64,000 nt of DNA from Phytoactinopolyspora halotolerans (GCF_010550675.1 NZ_JAAGOA010000002.1:1-64000); one strand, 5' to 3'. Shown: positions 34,956 to 43,896, counted from the first letter of the stretch. Numbers and translations: made by a program. The notes: generated from the sequence alone by a model not told the origin.

Positions 34956-35542
34956 TCGTCTTCCTTTCGGTCACGGCTGTCCAGGCACCAGCGTGCCAGG
35001 TCGGCGGGCGTGTCGATGTCTTGCCCGGCAATGCCGTCGGCGAGTGTCGCGATCCGCAGGTGGGACAGCAGCCGGCGAAGAGGTTTGCCGTTCGGGTCAC
35101 CGACGGCGCGGAGCGCATCCGCCAGCGGGCCTCGCCGGTAGACGGCGGTCAGCGGCTGCAGCCGGCCGTCGGCGTCCGTCAGTAACACGGCGTCCGCCTC
35201 GGAGCCACTCAGGGCCGCAGCCAAGCGCGCCACCACGTCGGTGGTCACCGACGGCAGGTCCGCCGCCAGTACCGTGACCTCGGAGACGGGAAGCCGCAGG
35301 GCGCTGAGCCCGGCGGCGAGCGCCGCCAGCGGTCCAGACCCGGGTGGCTCCTCGATGGTCCAGCGGACCTCGGCCTGGACCGGGCGCGGCGTACCGACGA
35401 CGACGATCTCCGCACAGCCGGAGCAGGCGGCGACGGCGGTGTCGAGCAGGGGCCGACCAGCGACGACGAGACTCGGCTTGTCCACACCGCCCAGCCGCCG
35501 GCCTGCACCCCCGGCCAGGATCACCGCTCCGGTGGTCGTCAC
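34952..35542 (-). CDS. mobA: Molybdenum cofactor guanylyltransferase
   Basis: Nucleotidyltransferase (196 aa) that adds GMP to molybdopterin cofactor. The signature LAGGAGRRLGGVDKP (9-23) binds GTP; the usual RMGxxK is RLGGVDK here. Asp residues in VLAADLP (~90-96) bind metal. The C-terminal part is short but typical. Coupled by 4-bp overlaps to the nitrilase gene before it and the DUF6457-like gene after it. Confidence 0.88.
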   Translation of the reverse strand: MTTTGAVILAGGAGRRLGGVDKPSLVVAGRPLLDTAVAACSGCAEIVVVGTPRPVQAEVRWTIEEPPGSGPLAALAAGLSALRLPVSEVTVLAADLPSVTTDVVARLAAALSGSEADAVLLTDADGRLQPLTAVYRRGPLADALRAVGDPNGKPLRRLLSHLRIATLADGIAGQDIDTPADLARWCLDSRDRKEDE

Positions 35543-36351
35543 GGCTCACTGCCGGCCGCGCCGTCCGGTCCCGCGTATGCCGGCCATGCGCGACGATGCT
35601 GCAGGGCGGGGTTACGCTCGCGGGCCTCGGCGAGCCGATCAGGCCGGATCTCGCCGGTGACGACGCCGGCTGCCTCCCCGGCGGCGGCAACGGCGATACC
35701 CATCGGGTCGACCAGCATGCTCCGCCCGGAGTAGGCGCGACCGCATTGCGCCGCGGCGGCCACGTAGACGGTGTTCTCGATGGCCCGCGCGCGTACCAGC
35801 GTCTCCCAGTGGTCCTCCTTGAGCGGTCCGCGGACCCACGCCGCTGGAACCACCAGGGTCTGTGCGCCCGCGTCCACCAGGGCCCGGGAATGCTCCGGGA
35901 ATCTCAGGTCGTAGCAGGTCAGCAGGCCGGCGTGAAGGCCGCCCAGATCGACGACGACGGGCCGCGGTTCGCCCGCCGACAGCCGATCGGACTCACGGTA
36001 GCCGAACGAGTCGTACAGGTGAGCCTTCCGGTAGGTCGTCCGCAGTTCCCCGTCCGGACCGACGACCACAAGCGTGTTGAAGGGGCGATCGTCGTCGCCC
36101 GACCGTTCGAACATCCCGCCGACGACGGCCGCACGCTGCCGCTTCGCCAGCGCGGACAGCGCCGTCACGAACGGTCCGTCGAGGTCTTGGGCTGCCGGGC
36201 CGAGTAGCGTGGTGGGTGTGCCGAAGTCGTGCATCACCGCCTCCGGCAGCACGATCAGCTCGGCATCGAGGCCGGCCGTGAGCCGCTCGATGGTCGTGAG
36301 GTTCGCATCCGGGTCGGTGCCGGCTGCCATCTGTACCAGAGCGACGCGCAT
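35539..36351 (-). CDS. Carbon-nitrogen hydrolase (nitrilase superfamily)
   Basis: Protein of 270 aa with the Glu-Lys-Cys triad: Glu37 (VLPEAV), Lys109 (YRKAHLYD) and Cys146 (TCYDLRFPE). The motifs are those of the Nit-type omega-amidase/deaminated-glutathione amidase branch. Intracellular enzyme; substrate likely a small amide. Start ATG 36351 fits the family N-terminus MRVALVQM. First gene of a four-gene overlapping run leading to mobA and the quinone reductase. Confidence 0.92.
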   Translation of the reverse strand: MRVALVQMAAGTDPDANLTTIERLTAGLDAELIVLPEAVMHDFGTPTTLLGPAAQDLDGPFVTALSALAKRQRAAVVGGMFERSGDDDRPFNTLVVVGPDGELRTTYRKAHLYDSFGYRESDRLSAGEPRPVVVDLGGLHAGLLTCYDLRFPEHSRALVDAGAQTLVVPAAWVRGPLKEDHWETLVRARAIENTVYVAAAAQCGRAYSGRSMLVDPMGIAVAAAGEAAGVVTGEIRPDRLAEARERNPALQHRRAWPAYAGPDGAAGSEP

Positions 36352-36383
36352 GTCCCCATTCTGGTGCACCCACGAACGAAACG

Positions 36384-36426
36384 AGCCGCGCCCCGGGGCC
36401 TCCAACGGACATCCCGGGGCGCGGCT
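36384..36426 (-). terminator. Terminator of the ammonium transporter gene
   Basis: AGCCGCGCCCCGGG (36384-36397) and CCCGGGGCGCGGCT (36413-36426) form a perfect 14-bp stem with a 15-nt loop, 28 bp past the amt stop. Confidence 0.85.
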
Positions 36427-36454
36427 GCCTGTGCCTACCCGTGTTGCGACGTCA

Positions 36455-37816
36455 TCAGGATGTGGCTGGGTTGGCCTCCCCTTCGGCAGAGCCTATCCTC
36501 CGGCTAGAGGGCTTCTTCCCGGTGGTGGCCGCCTGGCGCGCCGTGGCGACGGCGGCTCCGTCTTCCACCCGGGCCATCACGTCGTCCGGAATCTCCTCCG
36601 GGCCGATCTCGTAGCTCGACTCGCCGTGGTGCACCTTGTCGATGCCGACCACCTCATGGTCCTCATGCACCCGGAAGCCGACCGTCTTCTCCAGGATCAT
36701 CGCGATGATGTAGGTGACGACGAACGAGAACGCGACGACGGCCAGCGCCGCCACCGTCTGCCTGCCGAGCAGTCCGAGACCGCCGCCGAAGAACAGCCCG
36801 TCGACACCGTCGGGGGCATCCGCGGTGGCGAAGAAGCCGATGGCGACCGTGCCGACCAGCCCGCCGACCAGGTGCACACCGACGACGTCGAGCGAGTCGT
36901 CGTAGCGCAGCCGGAACTTCAGGCTCACGGTCAGCGAGCAGATCACGCCGGCGATGGCGCCGATGAGGATCGAGCCGACCGGGTTGACCGCGCCACACGC
37001 CGGGGTGATCGCGACCAGACCGGCGACGACGCCGGACGCGGCGCCGAGCGAGGTGGCGTGGCCGTCGCGCAGCTTCTCGACGATGATCCAGGCCAGCAGC
37101 GCCGCGGCGGTCGCACCGATGGTGTTCAGGATCGCCACGCCGGCCGCGCCGTCGGCGGCATACGCCGAGCCGCCGTTGAAGCCGAACCAGCCGAACCACA
37201 GCAGACCGGCACCGATCATCACCAGCGGCAGGTTGTGCGGCCGGTGCGAACCCTTGCCGAAGTCTCGACGGCGGCCCAGCACCAGCGCCAGGGCCAGCCC
37301 GGCCGCTCCGGCGTTGATGTGCACGGCCGTACCACCGGCGAAGTCGATCGCCTCCAGGCCGTCGCCGATCCAGCCGTCGACGCCCCACACCCAGTGCGCG
37401 ACCGGCGAGTAGACGACGGTCATCCAGATCGCCGCGAACAGCAGCCAGGTCCAGAAGTTGGCTCGGTCGGCGATCGAACCGGCGATCAGCGCCACCGTGA
37501 TGACCGCGAACATGCCTTGGAAACCGACGTCGGCGAGCGTCGGAATGTTGTCGCTCTCGGCTGCGAGCATTCCGGACATGCCGAAGAAGTCACCGGGGTT
37601 GCCCAGTATGCCACCGATGCTCTCTCCGTAGGCGAGCGAGTATCCGTACAGAATCCACAGGATGCTGACGACACCCAGCGCGCCGAAGCACATCATCATC
37701 ATGTTGATGACGCTCTTCGCACGCACCATTCCGCCGTAGAACAATGCGAGTCCCGGGGTCATCAACATGACCAGCGCCGTGGATGTGAGAATCCAGGCGG
37801 TATCTCCCGTATCCAT
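36455..37816 (-). CDS. amt: Ammonium transporter Amt
   Basis: Amt/MEP channel (453 aa) with 11 hydrophobic segments beginning at residue 6. Conserved DFAGGTAVHINAG holds the first pore histidine, and a later VGVHLVGGLVGT the second. It takes up ammonium across the membrane. A C-terminal tail with GIDKVHHGESSYE is typical of actinobacterial Amt proteins. ATG 37816 has GGAGGGA 6 bp upstream. No glnK/glnD follows, unlike the usual amtB-glnK-glnD operon; a strong terminator ends the gene. Confidence 0.95.
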   Translation of the reverse strand: MDTGDTAWILTSTALVMLMTPGLALFYGGMVRAKSVINMMMMCFGALGVVSILWILYGYSLAYGESIGGILGNPGDFFGMSGMLAAESDNIPTLADVGFQGMFAVITVALIAGSIADRANFWTWLLFAAIWMTVVYSPVAHWVWGVDGWIGDGLEAIDFAGGTAVHINAGAAGLALALVLGRRRDFGKGSHRPHNLPLVMIGAGLLWFGWFGFNGGSAYAADGAAGVAILNTIGATAAALLAWIIVEKLRDGHATSLGAASGVVAGLVAITPACGAVNPVGSILIGAIAGVICSLTVSLKFRLRYDDSLDVVGVHLVGGLVGTVAIGFFATADAPDGVDGLFFGGGLGLLGRQTVAALAVVAFSFVVTYIIAMILEKTVGFRVHEDHEVVGIDKVHHGESSYEIGPEEIPDDVMARVEDGAAVATARQAATTGKKPSSRRIGSAEGEANPATS

Positions 37817-38124
37817 GTGCCGTCCCTCCACGCGAGCAGGCTGACCCGCTTCGTCATGGCCGGACGCGGTCTCGTTCATCCGTGATCGTGACCGGCCCCG
37901 CCATCTTCTCGCCGCGACACTGCGGCAACCGGACATCCACGAGCGTGGAGGCAGGAGGTTTCATGAACGCGCTCGAGGCAGTTACAAAGAGATGTCGAGA
38001 CGAAGGGAAGATGACCGGCGTGTTAAAACGATGCGATTGATATTGCATCTCGGTCACGTTTTCCTCACCGCGTCTGCTGCGTATTGCGGCACGCGCTGTG
38101 TGCCCGACGGTCTAGGCTGGACCG
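37817..38124. other. Amt promoter region, no gene accepted
   Basis: These 308 bases hold the amt promoter and the promoter of the next plus-strand gene. A 25-codon plus-strand frame at 37963-38040 follows GGAGG but has no recognisable features. No confident GlnR box was found, although AT-richer sequence (37980-38060) is present. Confidence 0.55.
38112..38117 (+). promoter_or_regulatory. TAGGCT -10 of a leaderless gene
   Basis: TAGGCT ends 7 bp before the GTG at 38125, the spacing expected when transcription starts at the first base of the start codon, a frequent actinobacterial arrangement. Confidence 0.55.
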
Positions 38125-38685
38125 GTGCCGGTCGAGTTCATTGGTGCCAATCCGAATGTGACGCTGCTCCGCGGTCAGGACAGGGCGGGTTTCGTCTCGC
38201 TCTGGGAGGCCGAATGGAGCATCCGCGGCCCCGGCGTGGCGGTGCTGGCCTGGACCGATGGCGAAGAGCAGGTACGGCTGCTGACCCCAGAGTTCGCCCT
38301 GGGCAGCTGGTTGGCGGAGACCTTCAGCCGGCATTTCCCCGAGTTGTCCGGCCTGCCGGACATCGGCGAGCCGGTCGAGTGCGAGGTCCGCGAATGGCGT
38401 ATCACCGCTGACTACGTCCGAGCCCGAGTCACCGCTGAGGACGGCTCACGGGTGGCGGTGTCCATCGGCCAACCGTTCGCGTCCCGTCCGGGGCAGGTCT
38501 CGGACTGGGAGCTCGGCGACGCCTGCTGGACGATGACGAACCTGCTCACCTTCTGCACCGACGCCACCCTGGAGGTGGACGACGCGCGCGTGTTCGGCCG
38601 CGCCACGGTGAACGAGGACGACGAACAGCCGACGTCGACGGCGTTCATCGCCACGCACGAGACGTGGACGCGCCAACTCCCCTGA
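38125..38685 (+). CDS. Hypothetical protein, 186 aa
   Basis: Not recognised. It is a soluble-looking alpha/beta protein with several Trp residues (WSIRGPG, WRITADYV, WELGDACWTMTN) and no signal or membrane segment. Codon use is as strong as in its neighbours, and the GTG start is positioned for leaderless expression after TAGGCT. It is convergent with the ROK kinase-like gene (58-bp gap) and has no operon partner. Confidence 0.7.
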   Translation: MPVEFIGANPNVTLLRGQDRAGFVSLWEAEWSIRGPGVAVLAWTDGEEQVRLLTPEFALGSWLAETFSRHFPELSGLPDIGEPVECEVREWRITADYVRARVTAEDGSRVAVSIGQPFASRPGQVSDWELGDACWTMTNLLTFCTDATLEVDDARVFGRATVNEDDEQPTSTAFIATHETWTRQLP

Positions 38686-38743
38686 TCATCGGCGATCAGC
38701 CGCCGTCGTGGGGCTGACGGGTGGTGGTCATGGGGAAAGGGAA

Positions 38744-39532
38744 TCAGATCTGGTCGATCCGGCGGCCGCGGGAGACGTTGTCGGCCCACAGCCGGATCCC
38801 GCCCAGCAAGCCGTTCTCGTTGCCGACGATCGTGACATCGGGCCCGAGTTCGGCCTGCAGATGCTTGGCACCTCCGCCGCCCACATACAGGTGGTCCCAA
38901 TACAGCACGGGACGCAGGCCGTCGATCGCCTTCGCCACCCGGCGGGACCACCGCTTGTTCCCCAGGCGTTTGCGGGTGTGATGGCCGAGCTGCTGATCGT
39001 AGGTCTGGCCCTTGCGGAACGGCGCCTGGGACAGCTCCACCTTGGGCAGCAGGCGGCCGTCGTCGAAGAGCGCGCAGCCGAGCCCGGTGCCGAGCGTCAG
39101 CACCACCTCGAACCCCTTGCTCTCGATCACGGCCAGGCCGGCGATCTCGGCGTCGTTGAGCACACGGGTCGGCTTGCCGAGCGCGGCCTCCAGGGCGGCC
39201 TGAACGTCGAACCCGGACCATGCCTCCACCAGATCGTCGCGGACCGGAGTGAACGGCCCCGCTTCGGTGACATAGTGCGGCGTCGCGTAGACCACGCCGA
39301 GCCGCATCATGCCGGGAAAACCGACGGAGACGCGGTCATAGGCCTCGCCGGTGCTCTCGGCGAGTTCGGCGACAGCGGACACGAGTACGTCCGGCGGGCA
39401 TGGGTACGGCGTGCGGAGACGGACGCGCTCGTGCACCGGTACGCCGTCTGGGTCCAGCACGGTGGCTTTGAGGCCCGTTCCGCCGCAGTCCACGGCCAGG
39501 GTGCGCGGTCCGAGCGCTGCGGTGGTCGTCAC
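38744..39532 (-). CDS. ROK-family protein, divergent polyphosphate-glucokinase-like
   Basis: Protein of 262 aa with the ROK phosphate-binding loop DCGGTGLKATVLD, a second LTLGTGLGCALFDDG and the C-terminal GNENGLLGG, all close to polyphosphate glucokinases (PPGK). The region that in PPGK reads E-x-G-H is here VELSQAPFRKG, so the usual His is missing and a long basic stretch HHTRKRLGNKRWSRR follows. It may be a kinase with altered substrate or a non-catalytic relative. GTG start at 39532. Single gene, read towards the leaderless hypothetical gene. Confidence 0.8.
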   Translation of the reverse strand: MTTTAALGPRTLAVDCGGTGLKATVLDPDGVPVHERVRLRTPYPCPPDVLVSAVAELAESTGEAYDRVSVGFPGMMRLGVVYATPHYVTEAGPFTPVRDDLVEAWSGFDVQAALEAALGKPTRVLNDAEIAGLAVIESKGFEVVLTLGTGLGCALFDDGRLLPKVELSQAPFRKGQTYDQQLGHHTRKRLGNKRWSRRVAKAIDGLRPVLYWDHLYVGGGGAKHLQAELGPDVTIVGNENGLLGGIRLWADNVSRGRRIDQI

Positions 39533-39604
39533 GAGACGACGGTAGCGCGGATGGCTTCCACAGTGTGAATCGCGCGTGGGTTCGTGGCACACTTGGCTGT
39601 GCCA

Positions 39605-39697
39605 GGAGGGCTGCCGGAGTGGCCGAACGGGGAACTCTTGAAAAGTTCTAGGGCGGGGCCCTCTCCGTCCTCATGGGTTCGAATCCCATGCCCTCCG
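39605..39697 (+). tRNA. tRNA-Ser (anticodon TGA)
   Basis: Acceptor stem GGAGGGC (39605-39611) pairs with GCCCTCC (39690-39696), discriminator G at 39697. Anticodon stem GAACT/AGTTC (39632-39636/39644-39648) with loop CTTGAAA places TGA at 39639-39641. The long variable arm (about 39651-39669) is the class II feature of serine tRNAs, and the T arm has GGTTCGAATCC. CCA is not encoded. It reads UCN serine codons. Confidence 0.97.
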
Positions 39698-39841
39698 CTG
39701 TCGGGTCCGTTGCCTTGGCGGCCATCGGCGCAGGACCGCCGGGTCGCGCGACCCGTCGTGCACCGCGGCGTCGATGGCCTAGCGATGCCGTTCGCGAATC
39801 GGTTGGTGAGAAATCCGCAAAACGGGGCACACTCGTATCCG

Positions 39842-40852
39842 ATGCAACTGCGCACATACTCCTGCCTTCTCGCCTCTGTCGGACTGCTCAACCTCGCGTG
39901 CGCCGGCTCCGCCGACGAACCCGGCTCCGATTCCACCGCTGACGCCGGTTCCTCGGCGGCGGAGTCCGCGCCACCTGCGTCGGGAACCGGATCGGCCGAC
40001 AGCACCGAACAGACCAGCACCCCCACGCCGACTCCCACACCTGAGCCGGAGCCCACGCCGACGCTGCCGAACGGCGCCGAGTCGATCTTCCCTGAGCACC
40101 GGCTGGTCGGGTTCTCCGGCGGCCGGGCGCCGTCGTTCGGCCGGTTGGAGGCCACCGACCTGGAAGGTGCCGCCGCCGAACTGGACGACCTCGTGGCTGA
40201 CTACGAGGACGACGGGCGCACGGTCCTGCCGGTGTTCGAGCTGATCACCGTGGTGGCGCACGGCTCCGCGACGGACAGCGGGCTCTATCGCACGTTCGAG
40301 CCGGACGAGGTAATCGAGCAGTACCTCGACGCGGCTCGCGAGCATGGTGCCCTGTTACTGCTCAACGTCCAGCCGGGGCGTGCCGACTTCCTCGACGACG
40401 TACAACGGCTCGAGCCGTGGTTGCTCGAACCCGACGTGGGCCTCGCCCTCGACCCGGAATGGGCGGTCGGTGAGGGCGAGGTGCCGGGCCGGACCTACGG
40501 CAGCACCACCGGGGCCGAGCTCGACTCCGTCGTCGAGTATGTCTCCGGCCTGGTCACGGAGAACGACCTGCCGGAGAAGGCGGTCGTCTTCCACCAGGTG
40601 CACGAGTCCGTCGTGCAACAGGAGTCCGACCTCGGTGAGCACCCGGGCGTCGCCGTGGTGAAGAGCGTCGACGGCATCGGCTCCCGGGAGAGCAAGGAGG
40701 AGACCTGGGGCCGGTTGATGCCTCCGGACGCGGAACACGTCCACGCCGGGTTCAAGCTCTTCTTCGACGAGGACACCCGGCACGGTCCGCTGATGACACC
40801 GGAACAGGTACTCGCCCTGGAACCGCTGCCGGAGTACGTCCTGTACGAGTGA
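39842..40852 (+). CDS. Secreted lipoprotein of unknown function
   Basis: Protein of 336 aa. Signal with lipobox LLNLAC puts the lipidated Cys at about 20, then a Ser/Thr/Pro/Glu-rich disordered linker including TPTPTPTPEPEP (~60-75). The remaining ~255 residues form a soluble domain with EVIEQYLDAAREHGALLLLNVQPGRA and ALDPEWAVGEGEVPG, reminiscent of a TIM-barrel-like strand-helix alternation. I do not recognise the family. Surface-anchored and single; it follows tRNA-Ser by 145 bp. Confidence 0.8.
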   Translation: MQLRTYSCLLASVGLLNLACAGSADEPGSDSTADAGSSAAESAPPASGTGSADSTEQTSTPTPTPTPEPEPTPTLPNGAESIFPEHRLVGFSGGRAPSFGRLEATDLEGAAAELDDLVADYEDDGRTVLPVFELITVVAHGSATDSGLYRTFEPDEVIEQYLDAAREHGALLLLNVQPGRADFLDDVQRLEPWLLEPDVGLALDPEWAVGEGEVPGRTYGSTTGAELDSVVEYVSGLVTENDLPEKAVVFHQVHESVVQQESDLGEHPGVAVVKSVDGIGSRESKEETWGRLMPPDAEHVHAGFKLFFDEDTRHGPLMTPEQVLALEPLPEYVLYE

Positions 40853-40888
40853 GCGAGTGAGTGCGCCGGGCGGTTCGGAGCCGAACGG

Positions 40889-41890
40889 TCAGGGCCGCGC
40901 CGGACCCTCGCCGATGCCGTGTGCGCGCAGCGCCGCAGCGATGTCGGCCAGATCCTGCTCGCCGAGCTGCAGGTTGGTGGCCGACAGCCAGCCGTCGATC
41001 TGGTCTGGGCGGCGAGCTCCCACGATCGCGCCGGTGACACCGCCGAAGGCGAGCGTCCAGGCGACGGCGAGGGCGGCGACCGTGACCTCGAGCCGCTCGG
41101 CGATCGGGCGCAGGTCCTCGACCAGGGCCAGGTTGCGGCGGAGGCCTTCGCCGGTGAAGTCCCGGCTGCGGCTGCGCCAGTCGTCGTCGCCGAGTGCGGC
41201 GGCGCGCTCCTGCGTGAAGGATCCGGTCAGCAACCCGGATGCCATCGGGCTGTAGACGATGACCCCGGTGGAGTTCTTGTCGCACCACGGGATCACGTCG
41301 CCGGCCGCCTGCCGACGGATCATGCTGAACGGCGGCTGCAAGGAGTCGACGTGGTCGATCGCCTCAGCGCGCTCCAGCTCATCGACATGGTGATTGGACA
41401 GCCCGATCGCGCGGACCTTGCCCTCGGCCTTCAGCTCGGCGAACGCCTGCCAGTAGGCCTCGAGCGGCGTACCGTCGTCCGCGGGCCAGTGCATCTGGTA
41501 CAGGTCGATCCGCTCCACGCCCAGGCGGCGCAGCGAGTTCTCGACGCCGCGGCGCAGGCTCGCCGGGTCACCGACGCGTCGTGCCGGAGCTGACCGGTCG
41601 GACTCGTCCCAGACCAGGCCACCCTTGGTGAAGACGTACGGGCGGTCCGCCTCGCCGATGTCGCGTAGCGCCTGGCCGACAACCTCCTCGGAGTGCCCGA
41701 GTCCGTAGATCGCTGCGGTGTCGATCCAGTTCACACCGGATTCGACGGCGTGCCTGATCGCGGCGATCGACTCGGCGTCGTCCTGTTCGCCCCAGGCGTG
41801 CGCCCAGCCCCCGCCTCCGATCGCCCAGGCGCCGAAGCCGGTCCGGGTGATGTGCATGTCGGTACGACCCAATGGTGCTGTCTGCAGCAT
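40889..41890 (-). CDS. Aldo/keto reductase
   Basis: AKR-superfamily TIM barrel (333 aa). The catalytic tetrad is in place: Asp in WIDTAAIYG with Tyr five residues on, Lys in VFTKGGLV and His in LYQMHWPADDG. NADPH-binding end SLRR..IGLSNH and late VGARRPDQIDGW are typical. Reduces an unknown carbonyl substrate. Convergent with the lipoprotein gene; upstream is a ~160-bp gap and then the 88-bp repeat. Confidence 0.92.
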   Translation of the reverse strand: MLQTAPLGRTDMHITRTGFGAWAIGGGGWAHAWGEQDDAESIAAIRHAVESGVNWIDTAAIYGLGHSEEVVGQALRDIGEADRPYVFTKGGLVWDESDRSAPARRVGDPASLRRGVENSLRRLGVERIDLYQMHWPADDGTPLEAYWQAFAELKAEGKVRAIGLSNHHVDELERAEAIDHVDSLQPPFSMIRRQAAGDVIPWCDKNSTGVIVYSPMASGLLTGSFTQERAAALGDDDWRSRSRDFTGEGLRRNLALVEDLRPIAERLEVTVAALAVAWTLAFGGVTGAIVGARRPDQIDGWLSATNLQLGEQDLADIAAALRAHGIGEGPARP

Positions 41891-42053
41891 GTCTCGCGTC
41901 TTCCTCGTGATACGTGCTCGTCGGCATCGACACGGTCATCGATGTGCGGGGTGTTCCGTCGGTATGTACACCCTCGGGCACAGCATCCTGCCGACGGGCG
42001 TGCGAAGTCCAACAGAAGAAACCGATCGAATTGAGAAACGCAAGTTCTCACCA

Positions 42054-42145
42054 CTAAATGATCATGTGAAGTGGGTTTTCTCGTGCCGTGACAGGTCTGC
42101 AGACATGGTAGTGCTGGAGAAAGCCTACTTCACATGATCATTTAG
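42054..42145. repeat. 88-bp palindromic repeat, copy 2
   Basis: Arms starting CTAAATGATCATGTGAAGT pair with the complement ending at 42145, with a TCTGCAG loop, the same length and orientation as the copy at 17917-18004. Its right arm contains the last codons and TAG stop of the adjacent aldolase gene, so it must have inserted at, or shaped, that gene's 3' end. It may also act as that operon's terminator. Confidence 0.85.
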
Positions 42146-42973
42146 GCTGTGTAGGAGCGTCAGTAGACGTGCGGCCTCGGCGCTTGCGGCGTCGCGGCCG
42201 GGGGCCAGGTACTTGCGCGGATCGACGGTGCCGTCCTGCCCGAGCCGGACCCGGACCGCGGCGGTGAAGACCACGTTCAGATGCGTCGCGATGTTGACCT
42301 TGGTGATGCCCGCCCGGACGGCGGCGGCCAGCCCGCCGTCCGGCACACCGCTCGACCCGTGCAGCACCAGCGGGACCGGCACGGCGTCGCGCAGAGCCGA
42401 GATCAACCCCTGGTCCAGGGTCGCGTGCCGGCTCGTCATGGCGTGCGAGCTGCCGACCGCGACGGCCAGCGCGTCGACGCCGGTGGCGGCGACGAACCGG
42501 CGCGCCTCCGCCGGGTCGGTGCGTGCCCCCGGTGCGTGCACGCCGTCTTTGCCCCCGACCTCGCCCAGCTCGGCCTCGACCGGCACGCCGTGGCCGCGGC
42601 AGTGTTCCACCACCTCGGCGGTGCGGGCCAGGTTGGTGTCGTGGTCGAGCGTGGAACCGTCGTACATCACGCTGGTGAAGCCGAGCTGGACCGCCTCGCG
42701 CACCAGATCGACGCGTTCGGCGTGGTCCAGATGGACGACCACCGGGACGGTGGCGCGGCGAGCGAGCTCCAGCGTGGCCAGGCCCAGCGGCGCGAGGGCG
42801 CCGTGGTACCGGACGCAGTTCTCGCTGATCTGCAGGATCACCGGCAGGCCGGTGTGCTCGGCGGCGGCGACGAACGCCTCGGCGTGTTCCAGCTGGATGA
42901 CGTTGAACGCTCCGACGCCCGAGCCGGCGCGGGCCGCCGGATCCAGCACCTCCGTCAGGGTAGCCAGTGTCAT
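42125..42973 (-). CDS. Class II tagatose/fructose-bisphosphate aldolase family
   Basis: Zinc aldolase (282 aa), GatY/KbaY-like. Catalytic Asp83 and zinc ligand His84 lie in HLDHAERV, Glu135 in EAELGEVGG, His177 in GSSHAM and His205 in LHGSSGVP. It should split a ketose 1,6-bisphosphate into dihydroxyacetone phosphate and glyceraldehyde 3-phosphate. The last six residues (LNDHVK) and the stop are encoded inside the 88-bp repeat. It is the last gene of SIS-ROK-PfkB-aldolase, a set that fits an amino-sugar/tagatose route. Confidence 0.92.
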   Translation of the reverse strand: MTLATLTEVLDPAARAGSGVGAFNVIQLEHAEAFVAAAEHTGLPVILQISENCVRYHGALAPLGLATLELARRATVPVVVHLDHAERVDLVREAVQLGFTSVMYDGSTLDHDTNLARTAEVVEHCRGHGVPVEAELGEVGGKDGVHAPGARTDPAEARRFVAATGVDALAVAVGSSHAMTSRHATLDQGLISALRDAVPVPLVLHGSSGVPDGGLAAAVRAGITKVNIATHLNVVFTAAVRVRLGQDGTVDPRKYLAPGRDAASAEAARLLTLLHSLNDHVK

Positions 42974-43896
42974 GCCTGCACCTCACTCACTATGACCCTC
43001 GTCCGCAGCCGGGTGTAGGCATCGGCGTCGTACTCGCCGGCCACCGGCGACAGCACCGTGGCCGCGGACAGTGCGCATGCGTCGCGGAGTGCGTCCGGAC
43101 AGCCGTCGCCGGCGCGGACGGCGAGCGCCAGGGCCGCGACCACCGAGTCCCCGGCGCCGGTCGGATTGCCGATGACCGGTTCGGCGAGCCGCGCCGTCCA
43201 GCTTCCGTCGGCGGTCACACCCAGCAGGCCGTCCGCGCCGAGCGAGGCGACCACCGCCGTCGCTCCGGTGCCCAGGCGGCGAAGCGCCACGGCGGCACGG
43301 TGCGGATCGTCGATGCCGGTGACCTCGCGCAGTTCCTCGACGTTGGGCTTGAGCACCGCCGGACCGGCCTCGGCGGCGTGTCGCAGGGCCGGACCGGACG
43401 TGTCGACGATGACCGGCGTGCCGCCATGCCCGGCGGCGGCCATCAGGCCGGCCACCGCTTCGGGTGGTGGCCCCGGGGGCAGGCTGCCGGATACCACCGC
43501 GACGTCGGCGCCGAGCGCCAGCTCCGCGACGCGGGCCGACAGTCGCGCCCATGGCTCGTCGCCCGTATCCGGCCCGCCCTCGTTGAGCAGCGTCGCCGTG
43601 CCCGCGTCGTCCACGATGTTGACCGTCCGGCGGGTCTCCAGGGCCTCGGTGAGCATCGCGTCCTCGATGCCCAGATCGGTTAGGCCGGCTCGGAGCGTCT
43701 CACCGGTGGCTCCTCCGAGGATGCCGGTCACGACCGCCGGCACCCCTCGTGCGCGTACCACCCGCGCGACATTGACGCCTTTGCCGCCTGGTCGGCTGCG
43801 CACCGCTCGCACCCGGTGGACGTGTCCCGGACGGAGCCGGTCCACCAGGTAGGTGATGTCCAGCGCCGGGTTCGGCGTCACGGTGAGCACGGTCAT
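42970..43896 (-). CDS. PfkB-family 1-phosphofructokinase/tagatose-6-phosphate kinase
   Basis: Ribokinase-fold kinase (308 aa) with GGKGVNVARV near residue 38 and the anion-hole motif NPTGAGDSVVAAL near 247, including the catalytic Asp. Length and TPNPALDITYLVD start are those of the 1-phosphofructokinase/tagatose-6-phosphate kinase group. In this operon it should make the bisphosphate that the aldolase cleaves. Overlaps the aldolase and the ROK gene by 4 bp each. Which of the two substrates is used cannot be settled by sequence. Confidence 0.9.
   Translation of the reverse strand: MTVLTVTPNPALDITYLVDRLRPGHVHRVRAVRSRPGGKGVNVARVVRARGVPAVVTGILGGATGETLRAGLTDLGIEDAMLTEALETRRTVNIVDDAGTATLLNEGGPDTGDEPWARLSARVAELALGADVAVVSGSLPPGPPPEAVAGLMAAAGHGGTPVIVDTSGPALRHAAEAGPAVLKPNVEELREVTGIDDPHRAAVALRRLGTGATAVVASLGADGLLGVTADGSWTARLAEPVIGNPTGAGDSVVAALALAVRAGDGCPDALRDACALSAATVLSPVAGEYDADAYTRLRTRVIVSEVQA

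Noticed and set aside
36074-37885. 603-residue plus-strand frame opposite the amt and nitrilase genes
   Set aside because: Asp/Arg/Gln-rich antisense translation of real genes, with no start signals or known domain.
37963-38040. 25-codon plus-strand frame with GGAGG 4 bp upstream of its ATG
   Set aside because: Good ribosome-binding site but a charged, featureless peptide with no hydrophobic or signal part, and no terminator. Could be checked by ribosome profiling.
37817-38124. GlnR box upstream of amt
   Set aside because: Partial matches (GTTAC, GAAAAC) exist but not with the required 6-bp spacing, so I do not call it.
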